A stretch of 64,000 bases of DNA from Kuschelorhynchus macadamiae (Eukaryota > Arthropoda > Insecta > Coleoptera > Curculionidae), in the NCBI GenBank assembly GCA_030620095.1, contig JAUTXW010000110.1, positions 1,543,501 through 1,607,500 of the forward strand. The letters are read 5' to 3'. Position numbers and translations under genes: made by a program. The notes below the pieces were generated by a model. That model was not told the DNA's origin and ran no database searches. It saw only the letters and a list, made by a program, of their open reading frames with translations. Of this stretch, positions 49,447 to 60,995 are shown piece after piece; the stretch's first letter is position 1, and each line of letters opens with the position of its first letter.

Positions 49447-50416
49447 TCTAATCTCTGCTGAGAAATGCTATTTCTGAGATAATAATTTTTAATTTTAAAA
49501 ATGACGTTTCATTACTAGCTACGCTTACAGGTAAAGTTAAGATTAACGCTTTGATTGCGTTAGGAAATTAGTTAGTTCTATTAACAAATATTTTAAAACT
49601 CAGTTGTGCTTTAATATTTTGATTTTGAATATCTTTACATATTAATCTATTATTTCTTATGGCAACTAACTCAAGGCCCAGAGATTCTGATTCATTCAAA
49701 TCAGTTTTTTGGGCAATTGAAAAATTTGTTTGTTTTTTTTTACGCACAGAGATTCTGGTTCATTAAAATCAATTTTGTAAAAGATTTGTAACTCATCCCC
49801 ATTTTTAAGATTATTTTCTGGCTTTAATTAAATGAAATAAAAAAATTTTTTTGGACAATTGTAAATTTTGTTTGTTTTTTTTTTACGCATATAGATTTAA
49901 AAATATTCGTATACCCATCTCTCTCTAATACAATGCTACGTACGGGAATTTTCTTTATTGTAAATTTTTCGTATAAGTACGGTACATATACAAAATTAAA
50001 TAAAAAATCCAGGTTCGTTTTAAATATAATGAAGTTAATGGGGGTGGGGCCAAAACCAAATATCGGAGGTGAAATTTAAAGGTACCATCTTGTAGATCGA
50101 AAAAAAATGAACCTTTCAAATTTAAATTGTGTCCCGAAATCAATAGTTTTGAAATATGTTTAGGCCTTTTTCACAAATCAGCTTGTATTTCAGAAAAGGG
50201 TCTCGTGAATGATTTTCAAGAAAGGCTTTTTAACCGACCTGATAGCAGTGATAGCACTAGCACCGTCTTAAATATACTAATAGCGAGCACCGAAATTGTT
50301 CGCAGCCACTGCCAACCAGATTTCATCTGAAATTTCTCGATAAATACATTAAATGACTACGTTCGCAATTTACAAAGCATTCGCTTCTTTTTTTAACTTT
50401 TACTATTAGTTGGTGT

Positions 50417-51525
50417 CAGTGACGGCTCGTCAGGGGCGGTAGAGTCGGCCGGGTCACACCAGAAAATATACAGGGAAAGTAAATATTTTTCAAAAATTAT
50501 TTTTCAAACATCCTAAAAACGCACAAAACCAAAATGTGGTTAATTATTTCCTGGGCACATAGCAAAATAGGCAGGTATCCGTATTATCGTTGCTTGACTA
50601 ACATACAAATAACGCCATTAACAGCAGTTCGCGTGCCACCGTCTACAGATATTTTAATATATTTATTATAGTCGGTGGCTCGGCCAGCCGATTTCATCAT
50701 CTCACATGCTAGACTTCATGTACTAATTCACGCGGTACGTAGTACGTTCGCATACATCTTCATGCTATAACCTCGGCTATAGCGTTCCTCGTAGCTTATA
50801 TCCCAGGAATTTTTCCCAATTGAATACTACCATTTTACAGGTAGCAATTTTGTAATTATTTTAAATTAAATTTAGTTAATTCTTTACTTTAGTCATGACT
50901 AATGATGGTTAATATATTAGCAATTTTTACTCCATGTTACATGTTTAAATGTGATGACGAAATAAGTGAATATTTTAAACTATCATTTGCAATTTTTTTT
51001 AGAAGTCGGCCGGCCGCATCGTGGTCCTTGCTGGATAATATCGTTTTTTGGTTGTGAATGTATTTATTTTATACTTTTAAATTTAATAATTAATTTAAAA
51101 AATGTTTGTTAACATTTTTTATTATAAATAGTATATAGTATATATATAACATAAATACCTATGCTTTTAATCGTACTTGTTATGGCATAAGCGAAAAAAA
51201 ATCAGCCTCTAATAAATAGTTATAGAATAACGTCCAATTTTTTTCCTGCAGCAAGTTTATTAATTACATTGTTTATATTTACATCAATAATCTATCTACG
51301 GATATACAAGAGACCTAATCCAACAGGTCTCTTTTGTGCTATAGTGTTTCGTAGCAAAGTTTTTAATCTAATTTTCACGTAAAAATATGTAAATTACACA
51401 TGATGTTTGACCGGTCTGGGCGTAGGGGAGGGAGTAATTACCTCATTACTTCCTCACCGTAAAACCGCCCTTGATTGGCTTTGAGCCTCGGCCGACCCTA
51501 AATTTTAGAGTACGAGCCGTAACTG
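50417..51525. mobile_element. hAT-like element (inner, 1109 bp) nested in another
   Basis: The left end CAGTGACGGCTCGT and the right end ACGAGCCGTAACTG are inverted with one mismatch. The similarity continues through 'gggcgg' and 'gtcggcc' further inside. The flanks gttggtgt (50,409-50,416) and gttggtat (51,526-51,533) form an 8-bp duplication with one mismatch. The interior is non-coding. The ends resemble those of the CAGTGGCGGCTCGTG elements at 5.6 and 34.6 kb, so all three may answer to related transposases. Confidence 0.8.
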
Positions 51526-52823
51526 GTTGGTATATCAGTTTTATTAGATACAACTAAAATTATAGTTCCTCATTATCACCGGGCCCTTCTCATCCTAGCT
51601 GGGGTGTAGTTACGCCACTGTTGTTAAGGTAATATTAACATTTTAGTATTACAAGATGAATAGTAGGTTTTAAACTGTGAATGAAACACGTGTGCATTAA
51701 TAAATCTTTCATTCATACCGAAAATGTGTGTCTGTTGTACGTTGTGCCCTGTATACTAATTTAGTAAGTTCAATACTGGTTTTACATTTATTATAAACTG
51801 ATTATTTATTTTTAGATTATATTAGTCCATGTTGGATTACAGCTCTTTTGTCTAGTTTGATATTCTTCATGATGATACTACTAATGGTCTCCACAGTTGG
51901 TCCTTCAAATAGTATTAGAGTTCCTAGGTGTACGCACAGGTACATGATATTTTATAACCCGTCGCTGTAAAAGTATTTTTTAAAATTATTAATCAATAAC
52001 TATCATATCTTTACAGGGTGTCCCAAATTCGAGGCGCATCATTGGGATCTCGGAAACTATAAGAGATACAAAGTCGGTTAAATTAGGGCAAAGTTGAGCA
52101 ATTTCGGGCCAATCAAAATGCCGCCTTGAAAGTTTGAAAATTCCGAATACTTCCGAAGATATTCGAAAAACAACCAAAATTCACCGATTCCGTTTTAATT
52201 TCTTTCTGACTCTATTTGAAGTGATATGACAAAATAAATTCCACATTCTCATTGATACTTTTTTATGCTGTACAAAATGACGCTGCTATATGTTCATTCC
52301 GACGTTTTGTTTCTTCGCAGCCATCATCAACTTTGTTTTTTTAAATAGGCAAAAAATTCCATTTTATGCTTAATTAACTTTAATTAAAATTCTAATTTTA
52401 ATGACATAACACACTTGACATATATTCAACGTTTCGAGCGGAAAATGTATTATCAGTGCTAGTTGCTGATGATACCAATGGAACGAAACGTCATATCAAA
52501 AGCCTGATGACGCCATCTTGTAGAGAAGAAAAATGGCCATGACAATGTCGAATTTATTTTAATCTACTTCTTTAAATAAACTCAGAAAAAAACAATTTGT
52601 TAAAATTTGTCAGAATTTCAAATTTGATTTTATAATGAATTTATTTAGAAAAAGTGGAAAAAATAGTTGTTTTTTCAGCGAAAGCTTCGAGAATATATTT
52701 TCATTAAAAACTAAAAAAAAATTAGGAACTACAAAAATTTTACAAATTTAAATTAAAAAAAAAATGAATTTGAATACATTACTCAATATATAAAAATACA
52801 TGAAAGTAGCAAAAGTGTAAACA

Positions 52824-53815
52824 TTACAACAAGTATTCAAATTGAAAAACTTCAATACATTTTTGGGTTAATCCATTAATTTTGTAAATTGCGTGGTGAA
52901 TGGTTTTTGCTCCTCGTATAGTTCTTATTTCTCTCACTAAATTATAACGCATTTCTTCGATATTTTCGAGCAAGTTATGATATAATCGATTTTGCAAAAA
53001 AACCCAGATATAGTAATCTATGGGGTTTAAGTGCTTTTTAAGGGCTTCTTGTGGTCAGCGTACAACCCCTTGATTCCCAATCCATTTACCAGGAAATAAA
53101 AGATTGAGAATCTCTGTCACTTCTCTTCTATTATGGGGAGGAGCACCATCTTGTTGCCACCATAGATTTCTTAATAGGCATCTTCTTGCTCTATCAAATC
53201 TACATATTTTTGAGATGTAAGGTAAGGCCAATGATTTTGTTATGCCACATTCCCACCCATTACTAAACGATATTCCGGACGTGGAATAAGTGCACTCGTC
53301 CGCCCAAATTATTTTATTCAAAACATCGTCATCTTCTTCTAATTTATTTTGCATCCAACGACAAAATTCTAGAAACCTCTCAGAATCACCAGGTCTTAAA
53401 GTCTGGCTCACGTGAATTTTGAATGGCTTCTACCCATATGATCTAAGAGTTCGCCAAATTCTCATCCGTGGTATTTTTAAATCATCTTCATTTGCCCTAC
53501 GAGATGATCTAGGTGCATTTTCAACCTATAATATAGACATTAGTAAATAATTAGTTACCTTTTAGTACACTAAATTAAGTTACAGCATCTAAAATACGCG
53601 CTTCTTCTTCCTGATCCGTTCGCCTGCCGTATTTCTTTATTGATTTTTTAAAACCTCCATGCTAAATTTTTGTCAAGTCTTGCAAAATAAGAAAAATGTG
53701 GCTGTTGCCTTTTAGGATATTTCTGCAAATATCGTTGACTTGAAATTTGGGCATTTCTATGACAAATGTAGAATATGTGGATCACATCACGTTTTTCTAA
53801 ACACGCGAAAGGCAT
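52824..53815 (-). pseudogene. Intron-bearing Tc1/mariner-type transposase (DD41D-like), inactivated
   Basis: ATG at 53,813-53,815 starts MPFACLEKRDVIHIFYICHR with the helix-turn-helix region. A frameshift near 53,650 is needed to reach KKSIKKYGRRTDQEEEARIL and DA at 53,584. A 58-bp intron (53,526-53,583, GT...AG on the minus strand) then joins in phase to VENAPRSSRRANEDDLKIPR. After a TAG at 53,430-53,432 comes SQTLRPGDSERFLEF, then IIWADECTY with the first catalytic Asp. A deletion follows, then WWQQDGAPPHNRREV with the second. TGA at 53,055-53,057 stands where the family has Trp. LNPIDYYIWVFLQNRLYH holds the third Asp, and the C-terminus FQFEYLL ends at 52,824. Spacing between the last two Asp is 43 here, about 41 if two extra codons near 53,040 are discounted. 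DD41D assignment is an inference. Confidence 0.8.
53526..53583 (-). other. 58-bp spliceosomal intron in the transposase gene
   Basis: On the minus strand it begins GTAACTTAAT and ends TATTATAG. Removing it joins ...ILDA to VENAPRSS without a frame change, whereas reading through gives a stop (GTA ACT TAA). The length is close to the minimal size of many insect introns. Confidence 0.65.
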
Positions 53816-54904
53816 TTTTATTGATAACACAAATGGAAAATAATAAAGACTCGAATAAGTAAAGAAAAACGTCAAAATACCCCTGCCATTTTGAAACAAT
53901 GATGGATAAGAAGGAGTATATGACACTATGCAAGTATTGCTATTGTAGAACAATACTAGGACAACTTAAAAAAAATAACGTCGGCGTCGGATTGTAAATC
54001 TAATGCCGTCATCATGTAGGGGAGCAAAAATTGAAGTTTGATTTAATCTTTTTTTTTTCGATAAATTCTCATATTAATTTCTGGCAATTACAAACATAAA
54101 TTCTAACACATGATTTTTTTCTAATATTACTAAAACAGACCAAAATAAATTTTACTTTTTCATAGTCATTTTTTCTTCTCTACAATATGGCGTCATCAGG
54201 CTTTTGATGGGACGGTTTGTTCCATCGCATCATTAGCAACTAGCACTGATGGATTTTCGGTTCGAAACGTCGGATATATGTCAAGTGTATTATGTCACTG
54301 AATTCAGAATTTAAATTAAAGTTAATTAAGTATAATATGAAATTTTTTGCCTATTTAAAAAAACAAAGTTGATGATGGTTGCGAAGAAACGAAACGTCGG
54401 ATTGAAAATCTAGCAGTTCCATCTTCTAAAGCAGGAAAAGTAACAACGAGAATGTGGAATTTATTTTGTCATATCACTTCAAATAGAATAAAATAAAAAC
54501 GGAATCGCAAGTATTTGGTTTTTTTCGAATATCTTCGGAATTTTCAAACTTTTAAGGCGCCATTTTGATTGGCATAAAAAACGTTGCCCAAATTTAACCG
54601 ACTTTGTATCTCTTATAGTCTCCGAGATCCCAATGATACGACTCGAATTTGGGACACCCTGTATATAAGATAAACTACAGTGCAATTTAAGAGCAATTTC
54701 TTAAAATCCAACATAATTCAAACTGTAAACAAAATGGTTCATTTGTAAACGATTTTTTGTATTATGTAGTTGAGAATTTTGTTAACCTTTTGTGGTTTTG
54801 AGTTTTAATAGTTTCTCGGATATTGTATATACTAGGGGTATAGAACAAAAGTAGAACTTTTTACACGAACGTTGCCAAGAACAAGAACGTAAATTGGAAA
54901 AAAT

Positions 54905-55290
54905 AGATACATTTTCTTCCCTCGTTATGAATATTTGCTTTTTTAGGAATAGTGAAGTGTAACCCAATTTAATACAGCATATAGTCACTCAGTAACACAC
55001 GATATATACTGTATTTTCAAACATTTCTATTGGGCGCTATTTTTTGTTCCATGATATTAGATTCGTATCAATATCTTACCAGCTTCAGCCTATGCGCCAC
55101 ACTTGATTTTTTGGCAGAATTTAAAATAAATTGAATAAGTAGTTTTTTACAACGATTTCTTAAAAATGTCATTAGATCGCGATTTTGTTCTGTCATTTTG
55201 AAATGGTGCCAAAATTTTACCAGTTTACCCCTATATCACATCTAATTTTTGTCATTAAAAGTCAATTTAATAAGATTTTCCAAAATTTTC
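54905..55290 (-). repeat. Family R repeat, inverted copy
   Basis: 'cttccctcgttatgaatatt' and 'aggaatagtgaagtgtaacc' are complements of the family R 3' end, followed by reversed units. Confidence 0.65.
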
Positions 55291-55373
55291 CTCTCTCCCT
55301 TAACAGTCTTTTGAAAAGGCTAACTTTTTATTTCTTTTGGATTCCTTAAAGACGATTAAAAAAAAATATTTAT

Positions 55374-55452
55374 TACAATTTTGGTTTTCTGATTGTCAGT
55401 TTTATTTCAAGCAAAATCAAGTAAAACTGACAATCAGAAAACCAAAATTGTA
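55374..55452. repeat. Perfect 31-bp inverted repeat with 17-nt loop
   Basis: The arms at 55,374-55,404 and 55,422-55,452 are exact reverse complements (the left arm starts tacaattttggttttctgat, the right arm ends aaccaaaattgta). The loop is tttcaagcaaaatcaag. It lies exactly between an inverted and a direct family R copy and replaces the usual 'acttccctcgtaaaaggaag' head. Confidence 0.95.
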
Positions 55453-55790
55453 AGAGACAAGTATTGCAATCGTAAAAATTACCCTCCGACATTTTTTTAG
55501 ATCTTGATCTTTCAGGGTCCCTAGATGCCGAAAAACATGTTATCTCAATTCTGTGGAACAATCTGTTCGCAACGTAGCTAAAAAAGCTATCTTTCTGATT
55601 GACTTCATAGTTTGATCAAAAATTAAGAATGATATGGAGATGACATAACATTCTGGTAACAATCCAACATATTGGAACAAAATGGTGGCCTAATGAAATG
55701 TAAAAAAAATATTACTAAAACACTGCTAATCCAATTGATCTCAAATTTTGGGCAAACATCAAATGTGACCTAGAGATAAATGAACAGAGA
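55453..55790 (+). repeat. Family R repeat, + copy (truncated)
   Basis: 'gtattgcaatcgtaaaaatt', 'agatgccgaaaaacatgtta' and 'tggaacaaaatggtggccta' are family R. It stops in the second unit. Confidence 0.7.
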
Positions 55791-56233
55791 TATTCAGCAG
55801 GCAGTTGCTGCCAAATAATTATCACATTACAATTAAGTGATGTCTCATCAACATTAGCCTGTTAATGTTAAAGTCAATATAAAACGAAAAAATAAGTTAT
55901 CTTTGGTATATATTTATAAAAGTTGTATATAATGTTGAAAAATGATATTTTAGAACAACATGAAATTTTGTGCTTTATAAATTTAAATTCAAATATGTTT
56001 ATTTCTACACGGATCATGTTACATGACATTAGAAAAGTCAAGTATAAAACATTAAATATAAATCAAAATTAACAGCATAGCATTAAGTAGATTAAAAGGA
56101 GAATAAAATAAAAATAAAATAAAATAAAACATGCAACATATAGATACATAAATGCATAAATAACGAAATCATGGATATACATATAGATGTGTTAACACAA
56201 ACAAAACATTTTTGAACAGACTGTCTTTGCATT

Positions 56234-59041
56234 TTATTTCCTGAGGTATTCATTTAAATTATAAGGAGCGTTGTTACATAAAAATGTCTTCAGGCTATTC
56301 CGAAATGACGTCACGCTTTTCATTGTCTTCATAGTGTCCGGTAGACCATTGTAAATTTTTATGCAAGCATAGTGAGGAGATTTCTCATAGTGGGTAGTCT
56401 TGTGCTTTGGGATCAATAGAGCAGTGGCATTTCTTGTGGCATAATTGTGAGCATTAAGATTTTGCAAAAACTTTTCTTTGTTTTTGAATACATATAATGC
56501 ACATTTTAGTATGTATATTGCAGTGACGGTGAGTATTTTAAAGCCTTTAAAGGTTTCTTTACATGTATGTCTCCAGAGGCCCAAGCCCAAACATCAAACG
56601 AATGATCCTCTTCTGGCATATGAACCCTCTGTTGATCTGAGTGCTCTGTCCCCACAGCAGTATATTGTAGGACAAGTAGTGATAAGCCATATAGATGGTG
56701 AGTAATGTGTCTGCTGGGATGGTATGCTTCATTTTAAGTAGAGCATAGTAGGCCTTGCTGAGCCCCGAGCACACATGATTTATTTGTAGGTCCCAGTTTG
56801 TTCTGTCGTCTACATAAGTACCCAGAAACTTTGTACATTCAGCAGCATCCACAATGTTGGCTCTTGGATGATTATTGTAAAAATGGACGTTCACTGTTTT
56901 GTCTGAATTTAGTATAAGATGTTTTTTTGTACACCATTCATTCATGCTCTTGTGTACTATAGCGATCTCGTTGATGAGTGACTCTTCATCATTTGCCGAT
57001 ACTGCTACCGATGTATCGTCAGCAAATTTAATCGTTTTCCCTGGGAGTACTAGTCATTAATAAACATGATAAATATCAGTGGTGCTAGTATTGAACCCTG
57101 TGCTGCTCCTATATTGATATTATATTGTTCGGACTCTGATCCATTTACACTCACCATAAGCTTCCTATTCCCTAAGAATGCCATTACAATCGACAATGCT
57201 CTTCCCCGTATTCCCAAGCTGTAGAGTTTTTGTCGAGCAAAATCCAGATTAAGAGTGTCGAATGCTCTCGACAGATCAAAGAAAACTGCTGCTACCACTT
57301 TGCCCAAATCGAGTTCTTTATAGATGAAATCTATCAACTCCACAGCCGCTGTTTCAGTTGACCTCTCCATTCTAAATCCATGTTGATTGTTGCTGATAAG
57401 TTTATATTTGTTGAGGAATTGTAGTAGTCTGTTGTAGATAACCTTTTCAAATACTTTTGAGAAGACGCTAAGAATGGACACGGGTCTATAATTTTCAAAG
57501 CTGTGTGGGTCTCCTTTTTTAAATATTGGAATGACTTTTGCTATTTTCAAGGCCGATGGAAAGGTTCCCGTCATCATTGCAGCATTTATTAATGTTTTAA
57601 TTGGTTCAGCTATTTCCGCCACAACTTTAACTACTCTCACAGGAATTTCATCAACGCCAACCGATTTTTTTATTTTTTAGGCCTCTGATAATCTCCATAA
57701 CTTCCTTTTCTGTTGTAGCTTCAAGGAAGATAGATTTTAGTTGAGGTTTGCTAGTCGTGGGTGGTGTGGTAGAATTGTGACCAAAATGGTCTTTGAATTT
57801 TGTTTCCGCCACTGTGGAAAAGAAATCTCCAAACTTATCAGCCACTTTTTGTTGGTCAGTTATTAGTACATCTTCGACTTGCAGTTCTATAGGCTTAGGC
57901 TGTTTTTTTCTTGCCACTTCATTGATGATGGACCATATTTCCTTTGAGCGATTGACTGCATTTTCGATTTTGTTCTTGTTTCTTACATCTTATTTTTGCC
58001 TCTTTGATGTTTTTCCTGTATTGCTTTTTTCGGACTTTATAGTGTTCTAAAGTTTGTATATCCTTTGTTCGCATTGCAAGTAAGTAAAGATCGTGTAGAT
58101 TGTCCTTTTCCCGTTTTAGTTCGTCATTGTACCAGTTTTGTTTTTTTTGCTCTTTTATTTGTCTCATTGGACACTCATGTTCGTAGTGCCACTTGAATTT
58201 GTGCAGGAAAGCATTAAAAGCCGAGTCTATATCGACAGCATCGTCGCTGTTTCATGTCTCATGCCGTAGTTTGTATTTGAGATTTACAAGGCTGTTTTCT
58301 GTTATTGCTCTTTGCCGTCTTTTACCCGGGATTTATTTTCGGTCAGTACATGATTCAAATTTATGTTTAGTTCCTGTAAGAGATGGTCAGACAAATGAGG
58401 TTGTTTAATAGTGCATTTAACGGAACTTTCACTCATATTCGTTACCATATAGTCTATCGCCGATTTCGATGTTCCAATCGTTGTGGTATATATCCTAGTT
58501 GGGCCGTCGCAGAAGTTTTTGAGATTGAATGAATCGAAGATATCTTTGAGTCGATTATATTTACTGGTGTTTTTCATGCTATCGATATTCAGATCGCCAG
58601 TCAAGATTATGTTTGGGCACATACCCACACAAAATAGAAGCATATCAGAAATTTGATCGAAGAATACATCAATGTCGCCTGATGGTGGTCTGTAGATTAC
58701 CATTATTATCATTTTCGTAGGGTTTGTCTTTACTTCAATGCCACAGCACTCAATATGCATTTCCCTTGCAAAGTTTGATATTTGCTCGATTGCCTTGGTT
58801 ACTATATGTTTATTTGTGTATATGGCACATCCTCCATGAATGTGCTGGCTGCGACAGAATGATGCTTGGAGGTTGTAGTGCTCGAAGGTCATGCTGGAGG
58901 TTGCTGCATTGACGATCCAGGTTTCTGTTATGCAGAGAGCATGAGGTTGTGTTTCCTGGCATAATATTTCCAGTTCATTTATTTTATTTGCTAAATTTTG
59001 TATGTTTATATGACTGATTCGGAGAACGTTAGGTTGTGATT
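56234..59041 (-). pseudogene. CR1-like ORF2: APE endonuclease and reverse transcriptase, inactivated
   Basis: Begins in a different frame overlapping the end of ORF1, with VLRISHINIQNLANKINELE near 59,020. APE endonuclease landmarks follow: CITETWI, VIYRPPSGD, ILTGDLNID (the GDFN-type motif), SAIDYMVTN and LSDHLL. A frameshift near 58,300, a TGA at 58,252-58,254 and a frameshift near 57,975 lead through a basic linker. A further frameshift in an A-run near 57,665 brings in the RT. RT motifs: FENYRPVSILSVFSKVFEKV, AVFFDLSRAFDTLN, GAAQGSILAPLIF, then TAG at 57,050-57,052. One missing base there explains both the TAG and the shift into IKFADDTS at about 57,025. A last frameshift near 56,575 precedes the C-terminal part ending in NEYLRK at 56,234. 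It nicks target DNA and primes cDNA synthesis in the family. This copy is inactive. Confidence 0.88.
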
Positions 59042-60992
59042 CTACATATCCAGTCTGAGCTGGGAAAGACGAGGGTATAAAAAATTGTATGGCTGTGGGC
59101 TTTTGGATGGTGTGGATCGATCGCCGTTGGTGGCGGGTGTGTTATTTGCGTCAGATGGGGTACTAGTATTTGTTTGTTGTTTTTCGTGATGTTGTATCGG
59201 AATATGAATTGATGTTACAACATTTTCGCCGTTTCGAATTGGGTCTGTTGAGGATCCTTGGAAGTCTTCTGTTGATGTTGAGACTGTTTTTGTCTTAACT
59301 AGATGCCGATAAATATAGTTTAGTGTGCTATACCTTCCTCTGTTCGATATTTCGCCATTTTCCATTACTTCGTGTCGAGGTATTAACTTGTTGCAGTATA
59401 TGAAATGCACTTTGAGTTTTTGCGACTCATTTACACTATTCTGAACTAGTTTGTTCTGCTGCTCAATTAATATGTTAAGTGCTGGTTTATTTTGTATAAG
59501 CGGTGCTCCTACAATAGCTAGGTTTGTGTTGTCGCCTTTTGTTATAAGTTTTTTAATGTCATTTTCCTTTATTGGATTTCCTAGTCTTACATTTTCTGGT
59601 GTGATGAATATCACTGCAAGATCGTTGCTGGTAAGGTTTTGGATAGTTTTATCGCCAGTTGCTATTATATCTCGATAAAGATTACTATTACTGTATTGGC
59701 AGTTGGTGTCAAAGGCACTGCCTGTAATTTTTTTAAATATTTCCCCATTATTATATCCAGTACTCCCCCCAAGTAATAGTGCTTGTGGTTTTGTTATTTT
59801 TACTACTAACTGTTTTATAATGTTGGATGACGACTCCTTGTTTAAGAGTTTCTTTGTTTCCTCAGGTTTTTCCTTATTTGCTCTAAGGAGTTTGAGATCA
59901 CTCTGTAGTACTTCTTTGTCGTCTTCAAGGCATTGAATAGTTTGTTTTAAACTCTTATTCTTCCGATTTTTGCTTCTAATTCGAGTATATTTTTTTTGAA
60001 TTCGCCCTCAGACAATATGTATTGACCCCTTTCCTGCTTAAGTTCTTCCGTAATCTTGAGTTTGGTCTCCTGGTACCTTTTTTGCTTTTCGTTTTTTTCT
60101 TTCCTTGTTCATATGTTTCTCCTCATGATTGTCAGTATTCTGCATATTCGTATTATCTAGCTCAGTTAATCTCTTTTCAAGTACTCTTGTTCTCTTTCGG
60201 TATTCTTCCATTCTGTTTTTCAGCTCTGTTATGCATTGTTTGGATTTCGCTGCTTGTTTATTAATTTGCTTTTCTTCATACAGTTCCCTTTCTAGAGTTT
60301 TTATGTTTTTCTCATGCTCCTTTGCTGTTTTCTCCCATTGGGCCCTTTCTTCTTGTAAGTGATCAGTCTGTGTCTCCATAGCCTTTTCTTTGGTTTCAGT
60401 ATCTTTATTTTTGTCGCTTAATTTTACTTTCAGTTGTTCAATCTGTTCTTGTTGAGTTTCAATGTCTTTTCTGTATCGTTCTTCAGCTTCTTCAACTTCA
60501 GTCTCAAAGGCACTGGAATTTCTTCTTATTCTTTGTAACGCTAGATTGGTGTCCTTCAATTCGTCGTTTAGTCCAATTATTGTTTCTTTTAGTTCCTGCA
60601 CGAGTTCGTCATTTTCATCAGATGTTGTCCCCATTGCCTTCTCTTCACATATCTTGCTGCAGTAGATTCGATGGCCCTGTATGTAGGTTACACTTTTTTT
60701 CCGTTCAATGCAACTTTTATGTTGGAATGTTTTGCAAGTTATGCAGTAGTAGCATGTTAGGACTTTGCCATCACTACAGCATTTAAAGGTGCCAATTTTA
60801 TCTCTCTTTGTCATTATTCCCCTATCCCTCACTGCAACACAATATGCATTTATTATATGTATTACTTTATTTTTTAAAGGTTGCGCTCTCCTACCCAGTT
60901 CAGAGAGTGGTCGACCCCCTTTCAAGGATGTATTGCTCAGTTTGGCATCTATGTAATAGATCTCACGGTGTCGGGAACCGACGTATCACAAC
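59042..60992 (-). pseudogene. CR1-like ORF1: PHD-like finger, coiled coil, SGNH/esterase-like domain
   Basis: The frame is open from about 60,992, but no ATG precedes the conserved GRPLSELGRRAQPLKNKV block, so the start is lost or upstream. The first in-frame ATG is near 60,814. A Cys/His cluster (FKCCSDGKVLTCYYC, CKTFQHKSC, YCSKIC) forms a PHD-like zinc finger. About 190 residues of Glu/Lys/Gln-rich coiled coil follow. Frameshifts in A-runs near 60,100 and 59,972 must be bridged to reach KPQALLLGGSTGYNNGEIF, the likely nucleophile-Ser block of an SGNH hydrolase (GGS where GDS is usual). NDLAVIFITPENV and a Ser/Thr/Pro-rich tail follow, with a stop at 59,042. In the family, ORF1 binds RNA, and the esterase role is unknown. 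Confidence 0.8.
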
Positions 60993-60995
60993 TCG

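Larger units (their letters stand above)
49218..51620. mobile_element. hAT-like element (outer), 8-bp target duplication
   Basis: The left end TAGTGGCGTAACTACA and the right end GTAGTTACGCCACTG are inverted (the first base is T instead of C at the left). The flanks ttgttaaa (49,210-49,217) and ttgttaag (51,621-51,628) form an 8-bp duplication with one mismatch and fit the nTnnnnAn hAT target preference. No transposase is recognisable. An (AG)n tract lies at 49,421-49,446. It is interrupted by a second hAT-like element at 50,417-51,525. Confidence 0.8.
52014..54661 (-). mobile_element. Mariner/Tc1-type transposon with ~540-bp TIRs, 2648 bp
   Basis: The ends CAGGGTGTCCCAAATTCGAG and CTCGAATTTGGGACACCCTG-type are inverted copies (the right end reads 'gactcgaatttgggacaccctg'). 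Each is flanked by TA (52,012-52,013 and 54,662-54,663), the invariant target duplication of this superfamily. The arms run about 52,014-52,560 and 54,135-54,661, sharing 'aagtcggttaaatt', 'catatcactt' and 'gacgccat.ttgtagagaaga' in opposite orientation. The interior codes on the minus strand for a transposase of matching class. It is the most complete DNA transposon in the window. Confidence 0.85.
55978..60995 (-). mobile_element. Near full-length CR1-like non-LTR retrotransposon (~5 kb)
   Basis: Two ORFs on the minus strand: ORF1 with a PHD-like finger and an esterase-like domain, ORF2 with endonuclease and RT. ORF1 with PHD plus esterase is a known hallmark of CR1-like elements. The 3' UTR ends at about 55,980 with AAACATATTTGAATTTAAATTT, a short repeat tail also seen at 21,690. 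The 5' limit is uncertain because no target duplication was identified. About eight frameshifts or stops, most in homopolymers, indicate a fairly recent but dead copy. Confidence 0.85.

Noticed and set aside
54479..54685. 68-codon minus-strand frame
   Set aside because: Lies wholly in the terminal inverted repeat of the mariner-type transposon; the opposite arm has a related but broken frame.
60022..60786. Several plus-strand frames rich in Ser, Phe and Leu
   Set aside because: Antisense shadows of the coiled-coil and zinc-finger region of the CR1-like ORF1.
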